Shown piece after piece: positions 11,076 through 23,097 of a stretch of 64,000 nt of DNA. The DNA comes from Litsea cubeba (Eukaryota; Streptophyta; Magnoliopsida; Laurales; Lauraceae), in NCBI GenBank assembly GCA_012931725.1, contig WHSA01000395.1:62001-126000 (forward strand), read 5' to 3'. Every line of letters starts with the position of its first letter. The stretch's first letter is position 1. The notes beneath the pieces were generated by a model that searched no databases, had not been told where the DNA came from, and worked only from the letters and a program-made list of their open reading frames with translations. The position numbers were made by a program, and so were the translations under genes.

Positions 11076-12011
11076 CTACAACATATTACTGATGTAATTA
11101 GTTGCACCAAAGTCTACAAACCAAGATTCTGAAGTACTAGTTGAAAAACTATATTCAGAAACAAATGACTCAATCATACCTGAGGTCTTTTCCTTTGACA
11201 GAAATCGTGGACAATTTCTCCTCCAATGTCCCGTCATACCACAGTGGAAACACTTTCCCTTTGCTCCCTTACCCTTGACCTTGGCCACACCACTAGTGGA
11301 ACCATGCTCCACCTTAGGACCTTTGATGACTGATTTTTTCTTGCTATCCCGATCTTTGCCTTTCGGCTTAGACTTAGCAAATGACTTTTCTGTCATGAGG
11401 GCAGTTGGTCTTCTCTTCATGATTTCCTCAAAGACTACCAGCTGGCGAGACAGCTCAGCTATGGTCATTTCCAATTTACTATAATTGATCTCGAAATGTT
11501 TGAATGAGTCAGGTAGTGATTGAATGATAATGTCGATCTGTGTTTCTGTATCAAACGCAGTCCCCAGTACATCTAACTCATTCAATGCCAACTTTACTTG
11601 TAACAAATGTTTTTGTACTGGGGTTCCCTCAGCCATCTTTGTCTCCATCAGCACTTTTATAGCAGCCTGCCTAGCAGGCCTAACCTGTTCTGCAAACATC
11701 TCCGTTAAGTTCGATATAATATCGTATGCTGACTTATAGGACTGATGTTGTTCTTGCAAAACAGTAGACATGGATGCCTGAATAAAACATCTGGCTATCT
11801 CATTGTTTTTGGTCCACTTGGTGTAAAAGTTTTTCACAATCTGTGGTGCATCAGGCTCAGGCTCAGGAAGGGGGGGTATTAGAAGGACATATTTGCAACT
11901 TGAAGATGTCAAGATAATATCTAGGTTCCTTTTCCAGTCTACATAGTTGGATCCCATCAACTTGTTCTGGTTGAGGATGGTCGCAAGTGGATTGAAAGTA
12001 TTTGAATTCAT
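11076..12011 (-). CDS. Copia-1 gag polyprotein, start of protease
   Basis: Open frame of about 311 aa from the ATG at 12011 (MNSNTFNPLATILNQNKL). Further in-frame sequence upstream is leader. The N-terminal part is a UBN2/retrotran-gag-type copia Gag (KLMGSNYVDWKRNLDIIL, IIQSLPDSF, YSKLEMTIAEL). A Lys-rich stretch precedes a CCHC zinc knuckle, CFHCGMTGHWRRNC, near 11211-11253. The frame then enters the protease (SWFVDFGATNYIS). There the active-site triad reads D-F-G, where copia proteases normally have D-S-G, and the frame stops just after. Gag should therefore still be made and could package RNA, but no active protease follows. Gag as the only intact gene is what a trans-mobilised copia often keeps. 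Confidence 0.88.
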   Translation of the reverse strand: MNSNTFNPLATILNQNKLMGSNYVDWKRNLDIILTSSSCKYVLLIPPLPEPEPDAPQIVKNFYTKWTKNNEIARCFIQASMSTVLQEQHQSYKSAYDIISNLTEMFAEQVRPARQAAIKVLMETKMAEGTPVQKHLLQVKLALNELDVLGTAFDTETQIDIIIQSLPDSFKHFEINYSKLEMTIAELSRQLVVFEEIMKRRPTALMTEKSFAKSKPKGKDRDSKKKSVIKGPKVEHGSTSGVAKVKGKGAKGKCFHCGMTGHWRRNCPRFLSKEKTSGMIESFVSEYSFSTSTSESWFVDFGATNYISNML

Positions 12012-13800
12012 GCTGTATAAATAAAAGCACATAACCATACATTCAATGAAAGAATATAAATGACATTAGGGTTTAGTATTCTACCAAATTCATATGGGAA
12101 TCCTCATAAGCACTGAATTCAGAATACATCGGAATCCCAATCCCTTAGGGCATGCCTCCTAGGGGAGTGCAAATGTCCTTGGATTGGTGCGGATCAAAGT
12201 TCGTCAAAATTGGAATTAAGACTAAGTATCCATGATCCCCATCATTCATTATCATCTAGGTATCTCATACCAAATAATGTATGACTCCCGATTTGCTTTG
12301 GTTTCTAAAATACATGAGGCAAATCCTAGGGGATACTACATCATTATTTTAGTTAAGTGTGACCCACCAACTAGCATTGTATGACAACCGTTGTGAGCAG
12401 CTCCTCCTAGGGGAGTAAGCCCCCACCCCGTCTCACCAACACTATCCATAGGAGATCCATATCTAGTAACCAGACAAGTAAAAGCCCTCCGAAGGAACGG
12501 CCACACTCTTGGTGGCGCGAGGCTAATACTTTCCTTACAATGGACCTATGGTGGAAAACCATGGGGATTAAATGCCCCGCTCCCACTTAATATTTTAAAA
12601 TTGAGGATTTCCTTTTAAGGTATTAGGGCCCACATATATAAATATATGAATCATCAAATCATCTCATGATATGATCTAAGATTGGTTCTAAGTCAAGTTA
12701 TTTTAAGGAAAGTCCAGTTTCTTAAATTAGTGTTACCAATGTGTCCATCTCATGGGACATCAACACTAATTAGAACTCTTTCCAAAAATTAATTTGATTT
12801 GACCAATATTAGTAACTTGCTATGTTTGGATCAGATTTGGAAACATTCTAAATAAAGCATTCAACTATAAATAGAAAACGCTAAAATTAGAAACTAGTCC
12901 TCTCCTCCACATGGCCCATGCGGAATAGACTTCTTGGACTTCTTAGACTTTCCAAAAATTTGGATTCCTTAAACACTTTGGGAAACTCCAAAACACCTTT
13001 GGTAATCTTCAAACTCTTTGATTAGGAGTCCAACTTCACTTTCCTTCTTTGTCTCGGACATTGCCAGAATTTACAAATTTAGAAAATTACATAAATTCCT
13101 ATGTCTCTACGATGAGACTTACATGATAATCTATTAATGCAAATAAAAAGGAACATAGGGAATTTCACCATGCCTTGCCCTGAACCGGGAAACCAAGGAA
13201 ACCATGATGCCCTTTACAACTTGCCAATAATAAACATTCAACCATAAAAAGAAAGTAAAAGACTTGTGGGCCATATGGAGAGAACATGATAACCTGCATG
13301 TTAGTATCTCAAACTAGCAAAGCAACTCACAAAGCCGGGTTTCCAAACAATAATGGAAAGACAGGATGCCAAATATTGCCACCACTATGATTCATGCCCC
13401 CTACGCAGAGGGGGTCCGGGGGTGTCCCCCGGCGGGGTTCGAGCTGAGATCTCATATGTCAGCCTGTTCGGTCGACCTACTAGAGGGTTCGGTCGACCGG
13501 CCTCAGTGTCTTCGGTCGACCGGCCAGAGGGCTCGGTCGACCTGCCTGACGGAAATCTGCAAGTTGGGTTTTTGTATTTCGTGTCCAACCATCTCCAAAA
13601 CTCTTCTGAAGATTCCCAATGGCTTCCTACCATCATTCCATCAACGTTAGACCCTTTTGTGACTATCCAAACATGGACTTACTAATTATCCAAGCAAAAC
13701 CATTAAAACTGATCCGTACATAGCCCTTGATCTATCCTCTTCGCATCTCATGTAAAGATTAGATCAAGCTTACTGATCTAACATGATAAGAGATGAGGTA
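12012..13800 (-). other. Copia-1 long 5' leader
   Basis: About 1.8 kb lies between the primer-binding site and the gag ATG, without a credible gene. It contains the GGTCGACC cluster at 13470-13542. The frames at 13353-13685, on either strand, are biased by that cluster and by GC-rich DNA (13395-13440). They show no domain. Confidence 0.7.
13470..13542. repeat. Cluster of four GGTCGACC palindromes
   Basis: GGTCGACC occurs at 13470-13477, 13491-13498, 13514-13521 and 13535-13542, about 21-23 bp apart (two helical turns). The flanking bases often extend the motif (TTCGGTCGACCGG). It lies in the copia-1 leader, a few hundred bases inside the 5' LTR. Confidence 0.95.
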
Positions 13801-13814
13801 AGGCTCTGATACCA
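13801..13814 (-). other. Copia-1 primer-binding site (initiator Met-tRNA)
   Basis: On the element strand this reads TGGTATCAGAGCCT, the standard plant LTR-element primer-binding site for initiator Met-tRNA. It lies two bases inside the 5' LTR and fixes the minus-strand orientation. Confidence 0.93.
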
Positions 13815-13816
13815 AT

Positions 13817-15571
13817 TGTTGGAAATAGGGTGGGCCTCTGGGATAGGTTTCAAAAACTTTTGACCCACTTGACGCAGGGATCAACTATCCATAAGGCTAT
13901 AAAACCCAATCCAAGATCCATGTCCTCAATCTCAGTCATCATAATCAGTAAAACAATTTATCTAGAAGATAAAAACAGCAACTAATAAATCTACAACATG
14001 CAAGGAAGTAGATTATACCTTTGGAGCTCGGTTGTGCTCTAATGGAGGAGTTGCGTCTTTCTTTGATGATGAAACGCTTTCACTAATCAAATAGGGATCT
14101 CCAAGACCTCTTGATCTTCCACGCTATGACCCGTATCAGATTCTCCTTTTCTCAAGAAGATGGTGGGATCTCCAAGAGAAAATTACTAGGAACTCTAGGG
14201 AGGAACTAGAAAGAAAACTAGAAGAGGGAGAGGAGGAAGAGCATGTGCAACTATTGCACTAGGGAGGCTTGGGCGTGAATCCCAATGTGGATTTATGCAT
14301 AGACGTCCAAGGCATCCTCTCCTCTTATTTATAACTTTTGCAAGTTATCTCTTCTTTACTAATTACAATAGAAGTCTTACTTCCATTAATTAGTAACTTA
14401 CCATATCATAATTAGAAGTCTTACTTCAAATATGATTAGTAACTTTCCAATTCCTTTCTAATTAAAATAGAAGTCTCACTTCTACTAAAATTAGTAAGTC
14501 TACTATTACCACTATTAGAAGTCTCACTTCTACTAGAAATAGTAACTTTCCTTTTAGAGTTCAACTAGAATTAGATACTTTCTAATAATTGGGCTAGCGT
14601 GGGGACCACTAGGGATTCCTTAGAAAGCTGGCTCCAACTGGGACTCGCGACCGCACATCTCATGTGTAATCCGGGCCCACAGTTAATTGCAAATAACTCC
14701 ACTATATAAATGCAATTGAACTCCAGTCTTAGAAATATTACATAGAAGACCCTAAACTTCCACATTACCACAAGTAGACCCCTCTATCAATATCCATGGA
14801 TCAATTGGACCTGTCTTCCAAACTTGATCCATATCTTATTATCCTTGAGCCCCAATTAATTATAATGATCATAGGTACCTTTCCAATTAACTCTTAATCG
14901 GAATGGGTGCGCACTTACCAATGATAAATCCATTAATTGGCACAAGGGGATATTAGAGATAGATTCCATCTTGACTATTGAATGTTCCCACAGCTCTACT
15001 ACCACGTACCCAAATCACCGAGGTGTTGACCTACAGTTGGCCTCACTCATTGGTGACTCAAAGCAAATGAATAGATAGAAACTTGAGTTCATTAATGTCT
15101 CAGGATTGAGAGCCTATTGCTAGGGAATTATGAGAGCAGACCTTAAAATAAAGACAGTGTTTATAAGGTGCTTCTCATGGTCCTTCAATACATCCAATGT
15201 ACCAGCACTATGATCCAGAATCTTCTATTCTGATGATCGAGACAAATCACACTATCTCATAGTGATCAAAGTACTGCAACCTTATCAGTATGAGATGTCC
15301 AGTCTCATCACTGGTTGTGAATATATTTTAAGTATAAGATTTGTCACACATGTCTCCCGTATGTGGATCTCATCCATACACATGTGTTACATCTAATATA
15401 CTTGTGGACCCCGGTTCATCTCATGAACCATCATGTCATTCGTATTAGTTATGTGCAAGTATATAATAAATCACCATTCATCTCATGAAAAGAAAACATG
15501 AATATACTGATAAATAAAGAAATTAATCAATTTATTATATCATCTACTGGATTGAGTCCATAAAACTAACA
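13817..15571 (-). repeat. Copia-1 5' LTR
   Basis: 1755 bp, the partner of 6619-8373 at a constant offset of 7198 bp. It contains the same short AGAAGTCT repeats (14358-14543). The right flank begins ATACAATATC, part of the palindrome-bearing array. Confidence 0.97.
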
Positions 15572-18500
15572 ATACAATATCAAAATGACCATGTTAGTGA
15601 GGATAATATTAGTCTATATTTTTTTTGGACTTATTTTCTTTGGTTTTCAATCCACTATAGTATACTCCAATGCACTTTTTAAATATAAGATTTACAAACA
15701 CCATCGGTTATATTGTTCTTTAATATGTTTAGTGAGATCCACTTCAGAGTAAAATGCAACTTGACCCAGTGTCATGACAAAATTGCAGAAAAGTGATGCC
15801 ACGAACCAAAGCATAAGAATTGCATATACAAAAAAAAAAAAAAGAAAATGGTTATTCATTCATGATTCACACTACAACTTAACATTAGAAGTCAAGTAGT
15901 TTGATAAAAAAAATAATTTGGGTTGTCTCCCTACAGGATCATCGTTTTCACATCCCTCACCAACCATAGAAAAACGACAATAGGAAACATAAGGAAATGT
16001 GATAAAACAGCATAGTGAGGTAACAAGGCATGCCTAACATTATACGAACTTCAATTTCCGACTCATACGAACTTGAATTTTGAATGTTGCTTCGTTTTTT
16101 TATAACGATATCGTTATAATCATGTATAGTCCTGACATAAATCTTTTGTGACAAAAGATAAAAAAAGTGTATACTTTATTTTGAGATTCATAAAGCAACA
16201 ATAAAGACTCATTGTACCACTGATAATTTATTTTTCAAATCTTACCAAACACCGCTTTGATGAATTATACTTTTCATGGTCCATAATTGTGTTTTGTGGG
16301 TCTTGACATTGGTCCATCAGTTGCCACATCATGCCTTAATAGGTGATACTTCTATCTTGTCCAATTCTCGTATCAGTAATTCTTCTACATTTGTCACTCC
16401 TAAAGATAAAATTGGAAGAGGCTGGATTCATTATAGTATTGTATATAACTTGTAAAGGTCAAAACTTGTATTCCGTCTATTTATTATTCATGGTTGATCA
16501 TGTCAAACTAAATCCAAAGCATTGTTCTCATATAGTATATTGTTAAGCCATATATAAGCCTTAATCAAATATCGTAATTAAAAGACGCATCGTACACATT
16601 TATAAGACCTCGATTCTCATATAGTTCAAATCTTTCCGATTCATGAGGACGAGTATGAAAGTTTTATAGACATCCACAACTTTCTAGTGAAATGTGTCTT
16701 GATTGTCTGGCACTCAGATTTGATTTAAATTTCTTATCATTTTTCAAATAATCTGGAGGTTCTGTAATCGATAAAGATAACAATTCTTGTTTTTTCATGT
16801 AGTAATGAGGGAAGGAGATATGGAGTTACTTACATTTGGCTTGATGAGATTAATTATGCATGACATTATTTCCGGCAGTACCGCCTTTATTAAATGATTG
16901 TATTGCGAAAGTCAATTACAAACTTACGAGTACACATACTGTATGGATGTCGTTATAAATATATTGCCAATTCATTGTTGGATACGCGAAATGTATGAAA
17001 AAACATTCAAGCATCATAACGATATCGTTATGATGATATATTGAAAGGGTGATATTGAAGAGATGTAATCATATCTTGATAGAAGTTTGCGCATCAGAAC
17101 ACTAAGTTACTACTTATGTACTAGCTGTAAAGCAAAATAAAGTTAATGAAACAAAATTGCCGGGTAACGATATCGTTACCTTATCAGTCATAAAACTGAA
17201 CTTTTCGATATGAAATCATTAAAGCAAGGACTCATAGAGGCGATTTACACTAAAACTTAATATCAGCATAACAAGTAACATAAAAAAATAATTTCTTATC
17301 CCATCTCTACATGATAGATGGGACTGATATCTCTCATCAATCATAAAAAAAAAAACCTATGAAATAAAACCCAGTGGTGGATACAGCATATTAAGGGGTG
17401 ACGCACATGCCTAACATTATATTAAGTTGATTTCCTTCTGATACGAACTTGTATTTTGTACGCAACATTGATTTTTGGTAACGATATCATTACTATCATT
17501 TATAGTTTCTTCATTCAAATTTTTTTTATACAGTAAGAAAAGAAGATAAAGTTTAGATTGAGGTGCTTAAACAATAACAAAGACCCACTATTCAACTCAA
17601 TGAAATAAGGAATAAAATTTAAAATCGTTGATATCTTTATAATTATTTAATATGTTCTTCGTTGGGATGTTTTTTCCGCAAACGAGACAACATGACAATC
17701 ATGCGATAATTGGGTGCCTAAACAATGAGTCAGGTTCACGAATTTACGTATGACATTTTAACGATGTGAAACAATTGTGAACAAATGAAGATTATGATTT
17801 CTTTACATGAATCAGTTGCAAACTTAAGAGTATACATAGTTTATACATGTCATTATAAAAATATTGTAAGATTTATTATTGGAGATGAATAGGTTACGGA
17901 AAGTCTATCGAGTGTGATAACGATATCGTTATGATGATACGTTGAAAAGATTTTCTTAAAGAAATGTCGTTATATGTGGATCACCGTTTGTGCATCTCAA
18001 TCCGTAGTTCATCCATTTATAATAGTTGGAAAACAAAATGTTTATAAGAAACATAAACTCTTGTAACGAAATCGTTACTTATTCAGTCAAAAAAATCAAC
18101 TTCTGGATTGTTGATCATTAAATCATGGACTCATATAGTCGATTTACACTTCAAATTAATAAGAAGACTGTCAAGTAACAATAAAAAAAAATCTTTTCCC
18201 CTCTTTACGTGAAGAACAAGCTAAATTCTCTCATCAACCTTAAAAAAAGCCATGAACAAGAAATAAAAGAAGAATGGGATAAATCAGCATATTAAGGGTG
18301 ACTCACATGCTTAACATGATATTATGTTGATTTCCTTGTTGATTTTTTTGGCGTGACTATGATTTTTGCTAACGATATCGTTACCATCATTTATAATTTC
18401 TAAATAAATTTTTTTTACTCGATAAGAAAAGAAGATATATTTTATATTGAGGTGTTTAAACATTAAGAAATACTCACTATTCCACACAACAAAATCATGA

Positions 18501-19870
18501 TTAAATTTAAACATAACGATATCGTTATAATTATTTATAAGTTCTCAACCACCGTAATGTTGTTATATGTGGATCACCGTTTGTGAATCTCAATCCGTAG
18601 TTACTCCATTTATAATAGTTGCAACACTTTCTGTTTATAAGAAACATAAATTCTTGTAACGAAATCATTACTTTTTCAGTCAAAAAGATCAACTTCTCAA
18701 TTGTTGATCATTAAATCATGGACTCATATAGTCGATTTACACTTCAAATTAATAAGAAGACTGTCAAGTAACAATAAAAAAAAATCATGTCCCCTCTTTA
18801 CGTGAAGAACAAGCTAAATTCCCTCATCAACCTTAAAAAAAAGCATGAACAAGAAATAAAAGAAGAATGGGATAAATCAGCATATTAAGGGTGACTCACA
18901 TGCTTAACATGATATTATTTTGATTTCCTTGTCCTACGAACTTGAATTTTTTGGCACGACTATGATTTTTGCTAACGATATCGTTACCATCATTTATAAT
19001 TTCTAAATAATTTTTTTTACTCGATAAGAAAAGAAGATATTTTTTATATTAAGGTGTTTAAACATTAAGAAATACTCACTATTCCACACAACGAAATCAT
19101 GATTAAATTTAAACATAACGATATCGTTATAATTATTTATAAGTTCTCAAGCACATTTTGTTCTCCAACAAAATTACTATTCAGTGACTTGATAATGGGT
19201 TGCAAAAGCAATGTCACATTTTCACATATTTATTTATTACATTTTAACTAAAATGTACGTTTCTAAACAAATGAGGAGTTTGATTTATTTTCCAAGGAAT
19301 CAGTTGCAGACTTATTAGTTTACCTAGTTAATTATTTGCATGTCATTATAATTAAATTGATAATTTGTTATTGTACACATAATTTTTGAAAAACATCTAA
19401 CAAGTAGGATAACGATACCGTTATGATGGTCCGATTGAAAATATGATCTTAACGTGAAGTTGTTAGATATGGATCACTGTTTGCGCATCTCAAATGAATT
19501 TACTCTTCATTTACTAGTTGTATAACAAAAAGCAAGAAAAAGATAAAAAATACTGGTAACGATATCGTTACCTTTCCAGTCACAACATTCAACCTATCGA
19601 TTGTAATCATTAAATCAATAACTCATAGAGTCAATTTACACCTCAACTTAATATCAGCATGTATAGAATCATAAAAAATAATTCCGTATCCAATATCTAC
19701 ATTATAAACGAGCTCACATCTCTCATCAACCCTACAAAAACAAATGGTTTGTCCTGATTCTAATCATTAAATAAAGTTCTCTCATATATTCAAACCCAAA
19801 ATTTAGTGCTTTCCAATGTTAACCTCATTTAAGGTGTCTTTGATATTTGATATGTTCTTTGTGCTTTTCT
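15572..19870. repeat. Palindrome-bearing AT-rich tandem array upstream of PMD-Ulp1
   Basis: This is 4.3 kb of diverged direct repeats with no gene. The hallmark is the self-complementary core TAACGATATCGTTA, perfect or near-perfect, at about 16100-16119, 17012-17035 (a 24-bp perfect palindrome), 17163-17180, 17477-17494, 17917-17932, 18063-18078, 18370-18383, 18513-18528, 18656-18671, 18973-18986, 19115-19130, 19409-19424 and 19555-19572. Arms alternate between ATAACG..CGTTAT and GGTAACG..CGTTACC forms. Five pairs are spaced 143-148 bp and others about 295-315 bp. Other shared phrases are CATGCCTAACATTATA and GATTTACACTTCAA. The array ends just before the first exon of the PMD-Ulp1 gene. Confidence 0.9.
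17960..19150. repeat. About 600-bp direct duplication in the array
   Basis: 18370-18383 and 18973-18986, and 18513-18528 and 19115-19130, are equivalent sites about 603 bp apart. TATGTGGATCACCGTTTGTG recurs at about 17970 and 18555. The intervening DNA (GATCAACTTCT, GTCAAGTAACAATAAAAA, GTGAAGAACAAGCTAAATTC) is nearly identical, so this is the most recent amplification step of the array. Confidence 0.85.
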
Positions 19871-19892
19871 TAAAGTTGCAAAAGGATATTAG

Positions 19893-22800
19893 ATGGAGAA
19901 TCTTCAGGTGGGTCCTCTTGATAGATCAGTCTTATATGAACAAGAAAGACATATTTCAGAACAAATCTGGCAGGGCAAGGTTAGTATAATTTGTGTATAA
20001 AATTGTGGTACATCGTTAAGTTTGGGTGACAATGCCATGACAATTATGATGGATTCTCTATCATTTATTAAATGTAGGAAGCAGGCCCACTTCGTTGCAT
20101 CCCAACCCCAAACCGTGACAGCTGGGAAATAAGCGATAAAATGTGGGAACTAAGTCGTCAGGCAGGGTTAGAGCAGCTGGCGAGGATTAAAAAAATAGAA
20201 CTAGATCATGGCCTACTCACTGCCTTGGTAGAGTGGTGGAGGCCAGAGACAAATACTTTTCATCTAAACAGTGGGGAGGCCACCGTAACATTGGAGGACG
20301 TTGCTTACATTTATGGCCTCCCCATTGATGGTCTTCCAGTTAATTCCAGGACCTTCGCCAATACCTTCTCCATGGTGAAATTATGCGAAGAGTTGCTAGG
20401 ATTGGCACCGGATGTGAACTATGACTGCTACGGTACCCAGATTAAGTTCACATGGCTTAGAGACAATTTTGGGGAAATGCCCAAGAACAGACCAAGATAC
20501 CAAGACGGAAGGCGGACACGTGCTTTCTTGTTTTGTCTCGTTGCAGGTCAGATTTTTTGGACCTCTTCGGGTACTAAGGCTCCAGCACACATTCTTGAAT
20601 TATTCCGTCATTTTGAGAAGCGGTCTTGGGGAACCGCCTGCCTTGCAAATCTATATAGGGGCCTTTCGAAGGTAGCCACATGCCAAGCCAAACAAAAACC
20701 TGTGAAGACCATAACGGGTCCTTTAAAACTACTGCAGGTACAAGAGTAGAGTGCATAGTTTTGTGTTCATTTGACATTTTAATATTTTGTTTTTTAATAC
20801 TTGTGTACATCAATATTTTTTCCATGTCCAAGTATGGGCATATTCGTGAATGACAATTGGTAGGCCTATTCGTAGGAGAATTGATTGGGACACGGATGTA
20901 GAGTTTCCTCTTCTCCTTACGTGGTACAACAGATTAAGGTCCCATCATTTCCAGACGAAAGTAGAAGCCGGGCGACTTCTGGATATTATGGAAATCGATG
21001 GCGTAAGTAAAAATGATTTTACAACAATCAGTCAATGCTAGAAGCCATTGGCGGTGCTGCTGTTTGAATCTACACTCAATTAATTTGTTGAGTATTTGCT
21101 GGTTAATATTTAAATTTATTGACGAACTCATTATTCTATGTTCTTTCAGTTCATCTGGCAGCTATATAGCGAATATGAAAATATGTCGGACTATATCGAC
21201 GATGCGGATGTACCGCTTTTCCGGTCAAATACTGTTTTGATTTGTTATTGGATTCTGGAGCGGCACAATCCGGAGAGGGTGATGAAACAGTTTGGTTTAG
21301 AACAAATTATGCCACCCCATTTCCAAAGGCCGTTCCCGCTAACCGAGATACTACCAACAGGAGAAAATAAACGAGAAAGACTACGTGCAGTATATTTTGG
21401 TGTTTGGAATAAAAGGATGGATGCCATAACCTATGGGGAGGAGGGTGATGCTGGCCCACACAATGACGCGTATCTTAAGTGGTATAGAAGCATCACCCGG
21501 CTACGTGTCGGTCGTCCTGATGGCGGAAATGTACAGGCTGGACTGAGCATAGTTTCATCCCAGGTAAATTCTATTTTTCTCCCTTGCTAACAATTGTTAA
21601 GTTCACCGGGCTCAACTGTCTTTAAATTGATTCTAACTTTGTAATGTTCTCCCCTCCTTGACCAACTTAGATCTTGAAGTACACTGAGCGGCTCCTGGCA
21701 TCATGTGATCGGGCAACTGCTTTAGAGGGAAAATCAAGTGATTTCCTGAGCTCATTGACAGAGTTAGATCCGAAGTGTGCCAGTTAAATGATGCATGTGT
21801 AGCTGCTTTTTAGACAAGAAATCTGTACGACGCAGACGCCGCATGTTTAGCTGATTCATCCCTGAAGGTATCCTATATATTAACTTAACTTCATACTAGC
21901 ATTCAGTTCAATTGGGCACAATTTGGTATTTACTTGTCTACTTATTCAATAGATGGACAAGGGAGATCAGGTGAAAGAAGAAATCGTCAAAACATCCAAG
22001 AAAAGCATAGCAAGAGGAAAGATAGCAGTCAAACTTGATGACCCAATCAAGCCCAAAAGTACAAAGTCAACAGAAAGCCCTAGAAGATCCAAACGCCTAA
22101 AAGGAATATATATTAAACCACCAGTTGCTATCAAACCCACAAGCCCAGAGAAACCCGTAAAATCCAAAGGAGCATCAAGTCCAACCTCATTGTCACCATG
22201 GAGGAGTCCTCATATAGTCCAATCCCAGTTGATTCCAAATTCCCCTATAAAAGTCAGAGTCCCCAACCAGCCAAGAACCTCTATTAGTCCTTTCACATCC
22301 AGCCCCTGGTCAGCACATCTGAGCTCTAGTACACCAATTCCGGATCGTGCAAAACTTGGGATAGGTCTGTCCCCATTCAGCAAAATCTCATCTTTGATTA
22401 TGAATGTCAAAGCACGTTATAGAGAGCCGAAGCCCCCCATGTGGATGGCTGATTACACTACTGGAGCCTGGATGAGGAATCCACATTATAAGCTTACGAT
22501 TGAAGAATTAGAGATCCTCACAGTATTTCGGAATGAATTTGCTAATAAGACGGGGTATTTTCCAACTATCATGTACCCCTTTGTCAGGTTACGTGAGCTT
22601 TGTTATTTTATTAACTTCTCTTCTGTGCTGTCTACCACTAGGATGGCAAAATTGGATGAGTTTTGTACACCTGTGACTGCCAACAACATGGATGCGGTGC
22701 ATGGATGGACAACTGGGTTTGTGGCACATCTCCCTACTTGATTTTGTATTTTGGCTGTAACAGTTCCGTTTTTTGACATTTGTTCCATCACCATTTTTTG

Positions 22801-23097
22801 ACCCATTCTATGTTTGCAGACCATGCACTATTGGTTCGAATTATTAAAGACGCAGGCACCATCGTCATATTTTTTTGAATGTGCTTTGTCGGTAAGTGTT
22901 ATAAAGGAATGCAACACTTTCTCATCTAGTGGATTCATTTCACCTGGATTGTTTACAGTTAAGAACCTTGCCCCTGCAGGACTGGTATGTGCATAACCAA
23001 ATGAGCGAAAAAACTCATTGAAAATTATTTTAGCCAAGCCTTCCTAGACAGCATTGCCGATAAGGATTTGTTGTTCTTTCCTGTGTGGCATCAAATG
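19893..23097 (+). pseudogene. PMD-Ulp1 fusion gene, 5' part (plant mobile domain plus start of Ulp1 protease)
   Basis: Exons inferred from frame and GT-AG borders: 19893-19979, 20078-20737, about 20832-21002, 21150-21563, 21671-21867, 21953-22587, 22642-22720, 22820-22891 and one ending at 23097 (start uncertain). Exons 1-4 are a plant mobile domain (PF10536 type): GPLDRSVLYEQERH, ALVEWWRPETNTFHL, GEATVTLEDVAYIYGLPIDG, SWGTACLANLYRGL, FGLEQIMPPHFQRP. Exon 6 is a basic, Pro/Ser-rich linker with SPRRSKRLKG, a likely nuclear signal. Exons 8-9 begin a C48 (Ulp1) peptidase: MHYWFELLK, then DLLFFPVWHQM. Damage: TGA at 20847-20849, probably from CGA; a one-base loss near 21782 and a TAG near 21809 in exon 5; and the gypsy insertion at 23098. 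PMD-Ulp1 fusions are known as MULE cargo; SUMO cleavage is the family's activity but is not expected from this copy. Confidence 0.85.
23093..23097 (+). other. Gypsy target-site duplication, left copy
   Basis: AAATG here matches AAATG at 34343-34347 directly after the right LTR. Removing the element and one copy rejoins the Ulp1 reading frame at Gln-Met/His. Confidence 0.95.

Larger units (their letters stand above)
6609..15571 (-). mobile_element. Copia-1: Ty1/copia LTR retrotransposon, non-autonomous
   Basis: Two 1755-bp direct LTRs (6619-8373 and 13817-15571, TG...CA) enclose a 5.4-kb interior transcribed on the minus strand. A primer-binding site for initiator Met-tRNA adjoins the right (5') LTR. 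A polypurine tract adjoins the left (3') LTR. Gag is open, while protease, integrase, RT and RNase H are reduced to broken pieces. I noticed one substitution between the LTRs (7535 G versus 14733 A), so insertion is very recent. The ruined pol means the copy was probably moved by another element's enzymes. Flush 5-bp target duplications are absent: left flank TTATT or CCAAT, right flank ATACA. Sequence similarity of the fragments to copia-2 supports the copia superfamily. Confidence 0.95.

Noticed and set aside
13353..13685. Overlapping frames with GRPTRGFGRP-like repeats
   Set aside because: They come from the GGTCGACC cluster in the copia-1 leader; no start context or domain.
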